From Micromonospora sp. WMMD961 (lineage in GTDB: Bacteria; Actinomycetota; Actinomycetes; Mycobacteriales; Micromonosporaceae), in the NCBI RefSeq assembly GCF_029626145.1, contig NZ_JARUBJ010000002.1, positions 3,569,501 through 3,633,500 on the forward strand: DNA of 64,000 nucleotides, in the 5' to 3' direction. The notes under the pieces were generated by a model. It worked only from the letters and a program-made list of their open reading frames with translations. It had not been told where the DNA came from and searched no databases. Positions within the stretch are counted from its first letter, which is position 1, and each line of letters starts with the position of its first letter. Position numbers and translations under genes: made by a program. Positions 40,164 through 48,847 of the stretch are shown piece by piece.

Positions 40164-41180
40164 TCACGCGGCGGCCACCCGGCGGCGCGGCATGCGGTGG
40201 CGCAACTCGGCCAGCGGCGGGCGTTCCTCGATGGACACGTCGGTGACCACGATCTCGCGGTCCAGGTTCGGCAGGGTGTCCGAGCCGCCGCGCCGGAACT
40301 GGGTCAGTAACGCCTCCGGTGCCAGGCCGGGGGTCGCCCAGCCGCGCCGCTGCAATCGGGACCAGGCGGTCAACATGATCTGCGCGGACATCCGGCCCAA
40401 CGCCGCCGTGTCCTGGTGCCGGTGCTTGCGCTCGCCGAGGTCGACCTGCGCCATCGCGTCGAGGCCGACCAGGTCGAGCAGGTCGATCATCATGGCCGTC
40501 TCCACCCCGTACCCGGAGACGAACGGCACCCGGGCCAGCACGTCCCGGCGGCCGGCGTACTCGCCGGCGAGGGGCTGCACGAAGCCGGCCAGCTCGGGCC
40601 AGAAGAGGTTGAGCAGCGGTCGGGCCATCAACTCGGTCACCCGGCCCCCGCCGTCCTGCTCCACGCTGGCGGTGCCCACCAGTGGCCGGTGGTAGAAACC
40701 CTTCACGAAGTCCACGGAGGGGTCGGTCAGCAGCGGGCCGAGCAGGCCGCTCACGAAGTGCGGCCGGAACTCCCGCAGATCGGCGTCGATGAACGCCACC
40801 ACGTCCCCCTCGGCGGCGGCCAGACCGGCCCAGAGAGCGTCGCCCTTACCGGTGAGCCGGGGCAGCCCCCGGGTCATGGCGTCCTGGCTGACCACCTCCG
40901 CGCCGGCGGCACGGGCCACCTGCGCCGTACGGTCGGTCGAGCGTGAATCCACCACGATCAACTCGTCGACCAGGGCGACCCGATCCATCAGGTGCTCCCG
41001 GATGGTCGACACGATCGCGCCGACGGTGGCCTCCTCGTTACGCGCCGGCAGCACCACGCTGACCCGGGTCTCGCCCTTGGCACGCATCAGCCGACGTGCC
41101 GGCCAGTCGGCCGCCGTCGTCGTCCGGTACGTGGCCCATGCCTCCACCACAGGTGACACGCTCGATGTCGCATCCCGCAC
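40164..41180 (-). CDS. gpgS: Glucosyl-3-phosphoglycerate synthase-like GT81 glycosyltransferase
   Basis: 338 aa, close to the length of mycobacterial GpgS. The GT-A nucleotide-sugar site is RVSVVLPARNEEATVGAIVS, VDELIVVDSRSTDRTAQVAR, LTGKGDALWAGLAAAEGDVV and the metal-binding AFIDADLREF. Acceptor-side family marks are LTDPSVDFVKGFYHRPLVG, RPLLNLFWPELAGFVQPLAG, and GYGVETAMMIDLLDLVGLDA. GpgS transfers glucose to 3-phosphoglycerate, the first step to glucosylglycerate and polymethylated glucose lipopolysaccharides. GTG 41180 has GGAGGGGG upstream. The overlapping longer frame to 41375 is antisense to the neighbouring gene start. Exact acceptor is inferred from similarity. Confidence 0.8.
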   Translation of the reverse strand: MRDATSSVSPVVEAWATYRTTTAADWPARRLMRAKGETRVSVVLPARNEEATVGAIVSTIREHLMDRVALVDELIVVDSRSTDRTAQVARAAGAEVVSQDAMTRGLPRLTGKGDALWAGLAAAEGDVVAFIDADLREFRPHFVSGLLGPLLTDPSVDFVKGFYHRPLVGTASVEQDGGGRVTELMARPLLNLFWPELAGFVQPLAGEYAGRRDVLARVPFVSGYGVETAMMIDLLDLVGLDAMAQVDLGERKHRHQDTAALGRMSAQIMLTAWSRLQRRGWATPGLAPEALLTQFRRGGSDTLPNLDREIVVTDVSIEERPPLAELRHRMPRRRVAAA

Positions 41181-41373
41181 GGGCACCCCCTCCGTTCGTG
41201 CGTGGAAAACCGAAATTGGTTGTTCCCATTCCCTGCCACGCGTTAACCGCTCTGTCGGCAACAGCTTGATCACAGAGGTGACGACACTGCGTTCCCGGGG
41301 GATGAACGTTTGATTGCGCACACCCCGGGGGACTGCTCCCATCGCACATGAAAGGTCTTCGAAGGGGTGCCGC

Positions 41374-42384
41374 ATGCGTCAGTGCCGGGTAGGTCTGGTC
41401 GGAGCCGGCGGCGTGGCACAACGTCACGCGCGAGTGCTGTCCGGCTTCGAGGACGTCGAGCTGGTCGGGGTCACCGACGTCACACCCGAGGCGGCGTCCG
41501 CGCTGGCCACGCAGCACGGCACGCGGGCGTGCGTCGACATCGCCGAGCTGCTGACCACCGGCCCGGACGCGGTGTACGTCTGCGTACCGCCGTTCGCACA
41601 CGGCCCCGCCGAGGAGGCGCTCGTCGAGGCGGGGGTGCCGATGTTCGTGGAGAAGCCCGTCGCCGTCGACCTGGGCACCGCCGAGCGGATCGCCAACCTG
41701 GTCGCGCGCCGGGGGCTGCGGACCGCCGTCGGCCACCACTGGCGCTACCTGAACGTGCTCGACCAGGCCCGCGAGCTGCTCGCCGACCGTCCGGTGCGGA
41801 TGGTCAGCGGCGCCTGGCTGGACAAGGTGCCGCCGGTGGCCTGGTGGTCTCGGCGGGACCGCTCCGGCGGCCCGGTGGTCGAGCAGGCCGCCCACGTGCT
41901 GGACCTGGTCCGCGTGCTGGCCGGCGAGGTCACCGAGGTCACCGCGTACGGCAACGGCACTCCGCCGCCGGTCGACGGCGCCGACATCGACTCGGTGACC
42001 ACCGCGGTGCTGCGCTTCGCCGACGGTGCGGTCGGCACCCTCAGCGCGGCCTGCGTGCTCGGCTGGAAGCACCGCGCCGGCCTGGAGATCCTCGCCGACG
42101 GGTTGGCCCTCGCCCTCACCGAGGACGGCCTGTCGATCCGTGACGCCGACGGCGAACGACACATCCCCGCCGACCCGGAGGCCGCCCGGGTGGCGGTCGA
42201 CCGCGCCTTCGTCGACGCCGTACGCGGAATCGGCGACGACGTCCGCGTCCCGTACGCCGAGGCCCTCGCGACCCAACGGCTGGCCCTCGCGGTGGCCGAC
42301 TCGGCCCGCACCGGCGCGACCGTACGGCTCGCCACCCCGACCGCCCCGGCGGTGCTCTCCACCGGGGTGACCGTCGATGCGTGA
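41374..42384 (+). CDS. Gfo/Idh/MocA-family NAD(P)-dependent oxidoreductase
   Basis: 336 aa. The N-terminal Rossmann fold starts CRVGLVGAGGVAQRHARVLS and continues with ELVGVTDVTPEAASALA; the family motif VPMFVEKPVAVDLGTAERIA (about 89-108) includes the EKP lysine. The C-terminal domain has VGHHWRYLNVLDQARELL and the catalytic-type His in PVVEQAAHVLDLVRVLAG. Members oxidise or reduce sugars and related compounds. GAAGGGG stands 6 nt before ATG 41374. It overlaps the next gene by 8 bp, so a sugar intermediate is probably passed between the two enzymes. Confidence 0.92.
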   Translation: MRQCRVGLVGAGGVAQRHARVLSGFEDVELVGVTDVTPEAASALATQHGTRACVDIAELLTTGPDAVYVCVPPFAHGPAEEALVEAGVPMFVEKPVAVDLGTAERIANLVARRGLRTAVGHHWRYLNVLDQARELLADRPVRMVSGAWLDKVPPVAWWSRRDRSGGPVVEQAAHVLDLVRVLAGEVTEVTAYGNGTPPPVDGADIDSVTTAVLRFADGAVGTLSAACVLGWKHRAGLEILADGLALALTEDGLSIRDADGERHIPADPEAARVAVDRAFVDAVRGIGDDVRVPYAEALATQRLALAVADSARTGATVRLATPTAPAVLSTGVTVDA

Positions 42385-43465
42385 CAAGGTCGTGGTGGTC
42401 ACCGGTCCCGGCCGGGTCGAGCTGGTCGAGCAGGACGCCGCGCCGCTGCGCCCCGGCACGTTCCGGGTCGAGACGCTCTTCAGTGGGGTCTCCGCCGGCA
42501 CCGAACTGAGCTACGTCAAGGGCACGAACCCGTACCTGAACGTCACCTGGAACGCCGACCTGGGCCTGTTCCAGCCGGGCGCGGCGAGCACCCCCTACCC
42601 GGTGAACCGACTCGGCTACATGCAGGTCGGCCGCGTGGTGGAGACCGCGACCCCGGCCGTCGCGGTGGGCACCGTCGGCGCGATGACCTACGGGCACCGC
42701 ACCGGCTGGCTGGCTGACCCGGTCGCCGAGCGGTTCGTGCCGCTACCCGACGACCTGGACCCGCTACTCGGCGTCTACGTCGCGCACATGGGCCCGATCT
42801 GTGCCAACGGTCTGCTGCACGCTGCCGCCGACCTGTACGGCGCCGACGTCCGCGCGCTCGGCGACGGGGTACGCGGCCGACGCGTCGCCGTGGTCGGCGC
42901 CGGTGTGGTGGCGCTGCTGACGGCGCTGTTCGCCCGCCGCAACGGCGCTGCCTCGGTGGTGGTGCTCGACCCCACCCCGCAACGCCGCCACGCCGCCGAG
43001 GCGCTCGGCCTGGAAACCCTCGACCCGGACGCGGACGACCCGGCCGTCGTGCTCAAGACCCGCTGGGCGCACACCGCCGGTGACCGGGGTGCCGACGTGG
43101 TGTTCCAGTGCCGGGGACAGGCCTGGGCGCTGCAGCTCGCCCTACGGCTGCTGCGCCCCCAGGGCACCGTCATCGACCTCGCCTTCTATCAGGAAGGTGC
43201 GGACGCGGTCCGGCTCGGCGAGGAGTTCCACCACAACGGGCTCTCGCTGCGCTGCGCGCAGATCGGCCGGGTGCCGCGGGGGCTCGCACCCACCTGGGAC
43301 CGGGAGCGGCTCTCCGCCGAGACCGTCGACCTGCTCCGCACGTACGGGGACGTGGTCCGCAAACACCTCGTCTCGGCGGTGGTGCCGTTCGACGAGGCGC
43401 CCACCCTGCTCACCGACCTGGCCGACCGTCGGCGCCAGGAACTCCAGGTGGTGCTGGCCGCCTGA
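42377..43465 (+). CDS. Zinc-type (MDR) alcohol dehydrogenase-like protein
   Basis: 362 aa of the medium-chain dehydrogenase/reductase superfamily. The N-terminal GroES-like domain has FSGVSAGTELSYVKGTNPYL, with the usual catalytic Cys replaced, since the motif reads GVSAGTE, and no structural-zinc cysteine cluster is seen; so it may lack zinc. The Rossmann part is VAVVGAGVVALLTALFARRN and VVLDPTPQRRHAAEALGLE. In such pairs with Gfo/Idh/MocA proteins the product is often a keto-sugar or inositol-type compound. It is translationally coupled to the preceding gene. Confidence 0.85.
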   Translation: MRDKVVVVTGPGRVELVEQDAAPLRPGTFRVETLFSGVSAGTELSYVKGTNPYLNVTWNADLGLFQPGAASTPYPVNRLGYMQVGRVVETATPAVAVGTVGAMTYGHRTGWLADPVAERFVPLPDDLDPLLGVYVAHMGPICANGLLHAAADLYGADVRALGDGVRGRRVAVVGAGVVALLTALFARRNGAASVVVLDPTPQRRHAAEALGLETLDPDADDPAVVLKTRWAHTAGDRGADVVFQCRGQAWALQLALRLLRPQGTVIDLAFYQEGADAVRLGEEFHHNGLSLRCAQIGRVPRGLAPTWDRERLSAETVDLLRTYGDVVRKHLVSAVVPFDEAPTLLTDLADRRRQELQVVLAA

Positions 43466-43533
43466 CCGGCTCCCGCAGCGCCGGCCGGGAGCGGGTCGGC
43501 CCGGACCGCGCCCGGGTGGGTGACGCGGCGGAC

Positions 43534-43539
43534 TACCGT
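43534..43539 (+). promoter_or_regulatory. TACCGT -10 element of a likely leaderless mRNA
   Basis: TACCGT ends 7 nt before the ATG of the ABC exporter gene and no ribosome binding site is present. The same hexamer appears before secA2. Confidence 0.5.
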
Positions 43540-43546
43540 TCCCGGC

Positions 43547-45322
43547 ATGAGCACCCCGAAGGACCGGCCGGTCAGCACCCCGAAGGACCGGTCGGTCGGC
43601 CTGGCCGCGCTGCTGCCGTACCTGCGTGAGCACCGCGGCACCCTGGTCGTGGTGGGTGTGCTGTCGCTGGTCGGCGCGGCGGCCTCGCTGGCACAGCCGC
43701 TGCTCACCCGGTCGGTGCTCGACCGGATCGGCGCCGACCACCCGGTATCCGGACTGGTGACGGTCCTGGTTGCCCTCGTGGTGCTCGGCGCGGCGATCGG
43801 CGGGCTGCGCGACTACCTGCTGCAACGCACCGCCGAAGGTGTGGTGCTGGGCACCCGGCGACGGCTCGCCAGTCACCTGCTGCGGCTGCCCATCGCCGAG
43901 TACGACAGCCGACGCACTGGCGACCTGCTCTCCCGGGTCGGTTCGGACACCACACTGTTGCGCGCGGTCGTCACCTCCGGACTCTTCGAGACGGTCACCG
44001 GAGCGGTGACAGTGGTCGGCGCCGGCACCGCCATGGTGCTGCTCGATCCGCTGCTGTTCGGCATCACCCTGCTCGGGGTGGCGCTGGGGCTGGGCTTCGC
44101 CGTCACCTTCGCCCGCCGGGTCCGGGCGCTGGCCCGCGCCGCCCAGGAGCGGATCGGCGAGATGACCTCGGCGGTGGAGCGGGCCATCTCGGCGGCCCGG
44201 ACCATCCGGGCCAGCCGCGCCGAGACCCGGGAGGCGCAGACCGTCACCGGAAGCGCGCGGGAGGCGTACGCGGCCGGACTGCGGGTGGCCCGGGTGCAGT
44301 CACTGGTCGGCCCGATCGGCTCGATCACCGTGCAGGGCGCGTTCCTGCTGGTGCTCGGCATCGGCGGGGCACGGGTCGCCGCCGGGGCGATCTCGGTCGG
44401 CGACCTGGTCGCCTTCGTCATGTACCTGTTCCTCCTGGCGCTGCCGCTGGCCCAGGTGCTGCGGGCGTACACCCAGTTGCAGTCGGGTCTGGGTGCCCTG
44501 CAGCGGATCGAGGAGATCCTCGCCGTGCCCGCCGAGGGCGCGGCGGACCGGCCGGCGCCCCCGGTCGCGACGGCGGCCCCGCGCGGCCCGACGCCCATGA
44601 TCGAGTTCGATGGGGTGGGGTTCGGCTATCCGGGCGGCGAGTCGGTGCTGCACGAGGTCAGCTTCACGGTGCCCGCCGGCACCCGTACCGCGCTGGTCGG
44701 CCCCTCCGGCGCCGGCAAGTCCACCCTGCTGGCCCTGGTCGAGCGCTTCTACGAGGTGAGTGCCGGCGCGATCCGACTGGACGGCGCTGACGTGCGCGAC
44801 CTGCCTCGCGACGCGCTTCGGGCCCGGCTGGGCTACGTCGAGCAGGAGGCCCCCGTGCTGGCCGGCACGCTGCGCGAGAACCTGTTGATCACCGCTCCGG
44901 ACGCCACCGACGACCGGTTGCGCGAGGTCCTGGCCGAGGTCAACCTCGCGCACCTGGCGCAACGCACCCCCCAAGGGCTGGACGTCCAGGTGGGGGAGGG
45001 CGGCGTGCTGCTCTCCGGAGGTGAGCGGCAGCGCCTGGCCATCGCCCGCGCGCTGCTCGCCGGCCCGCCGGTGCTGCTGCTCGACGAGCCGACCAGCAAC
45101 CTCGACTCGCGCAACGAGGCCGCCCTGCGCCGCGCCATCGACGCGGTGGCCGTCCGGCGGACGCTGTTGATCGTGGCGCACCGGCTCGCCACCGTGGTCG
45201 ACGCCGACCAGATCGTGGTCCTCGACGGTGGCCGGGTGGTGGGTGTCGGCACCCACGCCGAACTGGCCGACACCGACCCGCTCTACCGGGAACTCGCCAG
45301 CCACCAACTGCTGGTCGGCTGA
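43547..45322 (+). CDS. ABC exporter, fused membrane and ATPase domains
   Basis: 591 aa half-transporter. Residues of about 20-310 are a type I exporter membrane domain with six helices (GTLVVVGVLSLVGAAASLAQ and later segments). The ATPase domain (about 345-590) has Walker A GPSGAGKST, the Q-loop in GYVEQEAPVLAG, signature LLSGGERQRLAIARALL and Walker B VLLLDEPTSNLDSRNEA with the H-loop IVAHRLATVVD. It should work as a homodimer exporting a lipid or drug-like compound. The N-terminus shows a duplicated octapeptide, STPKDRPV then STPKDRSV, encoded by a 24-bp tandem repeat (43550-43597). secA2 follows 76 bp downstream. Confidence 0.92.
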   Translation: MSTPKDRPVSTPKDRSVGLAALLPYLREHRGTLVVVGVLSLVGAAASLAQPLLTRSVLDRIGADHPVSGLVTVLVALVVLGAAIGGLRDYLLQRTAEGVVLGTRRRLASHLLRLPIAEYDSRRTGDLLSRVGSDTTLLRAVVTSGLFETVTGAVTVVGAGTAMVLLDPLLFGITLLGVALGLGFAVTFARRVRALARAAQERIGEMTSAVERAISAARTIRASRAETREAQTVTGSAREAYAAGLRVARVQSLVGPIGSITVQGAFLLVLGIGGARVAAGAISVGDLVAFVMYLFLLALPLAQVLRAYTQLQSGLGALQRIEEILAVPAEGAADRPAPPVATAAPRGPTPMIEFDGVGFGYPGGESVLHEVSFTVPAGTRTALVGPSGAGKSTLLALVERFYEVSAGAIRLDGADVRDLPRDALRARLGYVEQEAPVLAGTLRENLLITAPDATDDRLREVLAEVNLAHLAQRTPQGLDVQVGEGGVLLSGGERQRLAIARALLAGPPVLLLDEPTSNLDSRNEAALRRAIDAVAVRRTLLIVAHRLATVVDADQIVVLDGGRVVGVGTHAELADTDPLYRELASHQLLVG

Positions 45323-45384
45323 CCGACGTCCCATCGCCGCGAACTTGCCGGGCGACCGGGCCGCGCACGGCGGCCGGAATCGCG

Positions 45385-45390
45385 TACCGT
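45385..45390 (+). promoter_or_regulatory. TACCGT -10 element of a likely leaderless mRNA
   Basis: TACCGT ends 8 nt before the secA2 ATG; no purine-rich ribosome binding site separates them. Confidence 0.5.
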
Positions 45391-45398
45391 TGCCGCTC

Positions 45399-47690
45399 AT
45401 GGGTGTGTCGCAACGGTTCAAGAGCAAGTTCCGGCGGTTCCTCCAGCGCCCCGGCTCGACCGTGGATCTTGCTCCGCTGGAGAAGCTGCTGCCGGCGATC
45501 GAGGCGCGCGAGGATCAGCTCGCCGCGCTCGACGACGCCGAGCTGACCGAGGCCGCGGGCGCCGCCGCCGGTTACGAGGAGATCTGCGCGATCGGCCGCG
45601 AGGCCGCCCGCCGTGGCCTCGACCAGCGGCCGTACGACGTGCAGCTGCTCGGCGCCATGTCGCTGCTCTCCGGCAAGGTCGCCGAGATGGCCACCGGTGA
45701 GGGCAAGACACTGACCGCCACGATCGCGGCGTACGGGCACGTACGGCTCGGCAACGGGCCGGTGCACGTGCTCACCATCAACGACTACCTGGCCCGCCGC
45801 GACGCCCAGTGGATGGAGCCGGTCTACACCCTGCTCGGCCTCACCGTGGGCTGGGTCAACGAGGCGTCCTCCCCGCAGGAGCGGCGCGACGCGTACGCCT
45901 GCGACGTCACCTACGTCTCGGTCAGCGAGGCGGGTTTCGACTACCTGCGCGACCAGCTGGTCACCGACGTGGAGGACCGGGTGCAACCCCCGCTGACCAC
46001 CGCGATCGTCGACGAGGCCGACTCGATCATGATCGACGAGGCGCGGGTGCCGATGGTCCTGGCCGGCGCGGTGCCGGGCGAGCAGGACCCGGTGCACGCC
46101 GCCGCCGCGCTGGTCCGGGGTCTGCGCAAGGGCAAGCACTTCACGGTCGCCGAGGACGGCCGGAGCGTGGCGTTCACCTCCGCCGGCCTGGCCGCCATCG
46201 AGGCCAAGCTCGGCATCGACCTGTACGACGAGGAGCACGTCGAGCAGCTCTCCGCGGTCAACGTCGCGCTGCACGCGCACGCCCTGCTGCACCGTGACGT
46301 GGACTACATCGTCCGGGACGGCTCGGTCGAACTGGTCGACGAGATGCGCGGCCGGGTGGCCCAGCGCCGCCGCTGGCCGGACGGCCTCCAGGCCGCTGTC
46401 GAGGCCAAGGAGGGGCTGGACGCCACCGCCGAGGGCGAGGTGCTGGGCACCATCGCCATGCAGGCGTACATCGCGCTCTACCCGAAGGTCTGCGGGATGA
46501 CCGCCACGGCGGTGCTGGTCGGCGACCAGCTGCGGGAGTTCTTCAACCTCGAGGTCGCGGTGATCCCGCCGAACACCCCGTGCATCCGCGAGGACGAGCC
46601 GGACCGCATCTACGCCACCCGGGCGGAGAAGGACGACGCGCTGATCGACGAGATCCAGCGCTGGCACGCCAAGGGTCGTCCGGTGCTGGTCGGCACCCTG
46701 GACGTCAAGGAGTCCGAGGGGCTGGCCGCCGGTCTCAACGCCGCCGGGGTGCCCTGTGTCGTGCTGAACGCCAAGAACGACGACGAGGAAGCGGCGATCA
46801 TCGCCGAGGCCGGCGCGTACGGCGCGGTGACCGTGTCCACCCAGATGGCCGGGCGGGGTGTCGACATCCGGCTCGGTGGCAGCGACCAGAGCGACCAGGA
46901 GCGGGTCGCCGAGCTGGGCGGGCTGTACGTGATCGGCAGCGGCCGGCACGACAGCCGTCGGGTCGACGACCAGCTGCGCGGTCGGGCCGGCCGGCAGGGC
47001 GACCCGGGTGGATCGGTCTTCTTCGTGAGCCTGGAGGACGACCTGGTCGTCCGGCACGCCGCGGACGCGGTGCCGGCCTCCCCGCGGATGAACGCCGACG
47101 GCCTGGTGACCGACGAGCAGGTGGACTACGCCGTCGAGCACGCCCAGCGGGTCGCCGAGGGTGTCAACCACGAGATCCACCGCAACACCTGGCGCTACAG
47201 CGTGGTGATCGAGCAGCAGCGCAAGGCCCTCGCCGCCCGCCGCGAGCGGCTGCTGACCAGCGACGTCGCCGCGGTGATGCTGCTGGAGAAGGAGCCCGAG
47301 AAGGCCGGCGAGATGGACGAGGACCTGCTCGCCCGGGCAGCCCGTTCGATCGCGCTCTACCACCTGGACCGGCTCTGGGCGGAGCACCTGGCCGAGTTGT
47401 CGGAGGTCCGCGAGGGCGTGCACCTGCGCGCGCTGGGCCGGCTCGACCCGCTGGACGAGTTCCACCGGGCCGCCGTGCCGGCGTTCAACGACCTGATCCC
47501 GGAGATCGAGTCGCGCACCATCGCCACCTTCAACGAGACCGAATTCGATGAGGACTGGCAGGCCGACGACGGCACTCTGGTCCGGCCCACCGCCACCTGG
47601 ACGTACCTGGTGCACGACAACCCGTTCGGCTCCGAGCTGGACCGGCTGATCGCCTCGATCGGGCGTCGACTCAGCGGCGCCTCCCGCTGA
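45399..47690 (+). CDS. secA2: Accessory protein-export ATPase SecA2
   Basis: 763 aa, shorter than housekeeping SecA (about 900-950) and without the C-terminal zinc-binding tail, as expected for actinobacterial SecA2. It drives ATP-dependent export of a subset of proteins through SecYEG. Family marks are AEMATGEGKTLTATIAAYGH (Walker A), HVLTINDYLARRDAQWM, TTAIVDEADSIMIDEARVP (DEAD box), the second helicase motif TVSTQMAGRGVDIRLGG and RRVDDQLRGRAGRQGDPGGS. The start is fixed by MGVSQRFKSKFRRFLQRPGS and the promoter hexamer. The exported substrates are not evident in this window. Confidence 0.95.
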   Translation: MGVSQRFKSKFRRFLQRPGSTVDLAPLEKLLPAIEAREDQLAALDDAELTEAAGAAAGYEEICAIGREAARRGLDQRPYDVQLLGAMSLLSGKVAEMATGEGKTLTATIAAYGHVRLGNGPVHVLTINDYLARRDAQWMEPVYTLLGLTVGWVNEASSPQERRDAYACDVTYVSVSEAGFDYLRDQLVTDVEDRVQPPLTTAIVDEADSIMIDEARVPMVLAGAVPGEQDPVHAAAALVRGLRKGKHFTVAEDGRSVAFTSAGLAAIEAKLGIDLYDEEHVEQLSAVNVALHAHALLHRDVDYIVRDGSVELVDEMRGRVAQRRRWPDGLQAAVEAKEGLDATAEGEVLGTIAMQAYIALYPKVCGMTATAVLVGDQLREFFNLEVAVIPPNTPCIREDEPDRIYATRAEKDDALIDEIQRWHAKGRPVLVGTLDVKESEGLAAGLNAAGVPCVVLNAKNDDEEAAIIAEAGAYGAVTVSTQMAGRGVDIRLGGSDQSDQERVAELGGLYVIGSGRHDSRRVDDQLRGRAGRQGDPGGSVFFVSLEDDLVVRHAADAVPASPRMNADGLVTDEQVDYAVEHAQRVAEGVNHEIHRNTWRYSVVIEQQRKALAARRERLLTSDVAAVMLLEKEPEKAGEMDEDLLARAARSIALYHLDRLWAEHLAELSEVREGVHLRALGRLDPLDEFHRAAVPAFNDLIPEIESRTIATFNETEFDEDWQADDGTLVRPTATWTYLVHDNPFGSELDRLIASIGRRLSGASR

Positions 47691-47700
47691 CGTAGGTCTT

Positions 47701-47742
47701 CGGGGTCCCTTTTCGTGCGCACTCGCGTGGCAAGGGGCCCCG
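47701..47742 (+). terminator. Terminator-like hairpin after secA2
   Basis: CGGGGTCCCTT (47701-47711) pairs with AAGGGGCCCCG (47732-47742), 11 bp with one wobble and a 20-nt loop, starting 11 bp after the secA2 stop codon. Confidence 0.7.
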
Positions 47743-47750
47743 ATTTACGT

Positions 47751-47777
47751 CGTTTCGACCTAGGTTTGCCAGGGTAG
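47751..47777 (+). promoter_or_regulatory. SigB/SigF-type promoter of the GAF-ANTAR gene
   Basis: CGTTT, 16-bp spacer, GGGTAG, about 95 nt before the GTG start. Almost the same hexamers as the promoter at 48781-48807, although the spacers and surrounding sequences differ. Confidence 0.68.
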
Positions 47778-47871
47778 TAGGGCTGGTCGGTCAAGTCGGG
47801 AGAGAGCAGACGATGACACAGGTGACGATGCTCGGCGGGCAGGCGCGGACGGGCACGGAGGCTGCGAACCG

Positions 47872-48612
47872 GTGAACCTCGACACGCGGGAGCCGGTGGT
47901 GCAGACCCTCGGTGTCCTGGAAACCGCCGCGCTGTTGCGGGAACTGACCGCAGGGTTGATCGCGCTGACCGATTTCGACGAGGCGCTGCTGGCGCTGGTC
48001 CGGGTGACCCGGGACGCCGTGGCCGGGGTGCGCTGGTGTGGGTTCACCGCCCTGCGCGCTGGCGAACCGGCCGGTGTGGCCGCCTCCGACGAGCGGCTGG
48101 CCGGTCTGGACGACCTGCGACATGGTCCGGACTCGCCGGCGATGAGCGCCGTCCAACGCCGCGAGATGATCCTGGCCGTCGACCTGACCGCCGAGACCCG
48201 CTGGCCGGTCTGGACGGCGCGCGCCCGTGACCTCGGCGTCCGCGGGGTGATCTCCGCGCCGGTGGACATCGACGACCAGGTGATCGGCGCGATCAACCTC
48301 TACGCCGCCGCCCCGGACCTGCTCACCCCGCAGCACCAGTTGACCGCGATGCTGCTCGCCGAACACGCCGGTCTGCTGCTGGCCGCCGTTCGCGACCGTA
48401 AACGGCAACTCGCCCTCGCCGGCGAACGGGACGCCGCGCTGCTGCACGACGGTGTGGTGGGCCAAGCCGTCGGCGTGATCATGACGCAGCGCGGGTGTCC
48501 ACCGGCCGAGGCCCTCGACGTGCTGCGTACCGCCGCGGCGTCGCTGGACATCCCGCTGCGCGAGGTGGCCGAACGACTGGTCCACACGGTGTCCCGCCCT
48601 CGCGACGCCTGA
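47872..48612 (+). CDS. GAF and ANTAR domain transcription antiterminator
   Basis: 246 aa. The GAF sensor domain spans about 20-165 (LTDFDEALLALVRVTRDAVA, and MILAVDLTAETRWPVWTARA, VRGVISAPVDIDDQVIGAIN). The ANTAR RNA-binding domain lies at about 178-240 with its conserved Ala/Trp-type helix face: LLHDGVVGQAVGVIMTQRGC, PPAEALDVLRTAAASLDIPL. ANTAR proteins bind paired RNA hairpins and prevent transcription termination. The ligand of the GAF domain is unknown. GTG 47872 is preceded by GGAGG at slightly long spacing. Expression from a SigB-type promoter puts it among stress regulators. Confidence 0.88.
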   Translation: MNLDTREPVVQTLGVLETAALLRELTAGLIALTDFDEALLALVRVTRDAVAGVRWCGFTALRAGEPAGVAASDERLAGLDDLRHGPDSPAMSAVQRREMILAVDLTAETRWPVWTARARDLGVRGVISAPVDIDDQVIGAINLYAAAPDLLTPQHQLTAMLLAEHAGLLLAAVRDRKRQLALAGERDAALLHDGVVGQAVGVIMTQRGCPPAEALDVLRTAAASLDIPLREVAERLVHTVSRPRDA

Positions 48613-48656
48613 CCACGCTCGCCCCCTGTCCGTACGGTGGCCTGCGCCGCGCCCGG

Positions 48657-48733
48657 TGATCAACTCGGGTTCCTCGAAGGCTCGGTATCCACGGCGGTGG
48701 GATGGCCCGGTCTCTGGAAACGCGAGTTGATCA
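48657..48733. repeat. 77-bp imperfect palindrome
   Basis: The end arms TGATCAACTCG (48657-48667) and CGAGTTGATCA (48723-48733) are exact inverse complements of 11 bp. Partial pairing continues inward (TTCC with GGAA, ATCC at 48687-48690 with GGAT at 48700-48703). It lies in the 235-bp space between the GAF-ANTAR and DUF2231 genes, both on the plus strand, 48 bp before the next promoter. Size and form recall the palindrome at 3612-3687, though the sequence is different. Confidence 0.85.
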
Positions 48734-48780
48734 GGGCATTCGGTGTCCGTTCGCCCGGTCATCGGCGAGTCGGGCGGAAT

Positions 48781-48807
48781 CGTTTCGCCCCGAACGTGCT
48801 CGGGTAG
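48781..48807 (+). promoter_or_regulatory. SigB/SigF-type promoter of the DUF2231 gene
   Basis: CGTTT, 16-bp spacer, GGGTAG, with the -10 ending 40 nt before the ATG at 48848. Confidence 0.7.
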
Positions 48808-48847
48808 CACTCTGGTCGAGTGAGCTGCGCCGACCCGGGGAGGACCG

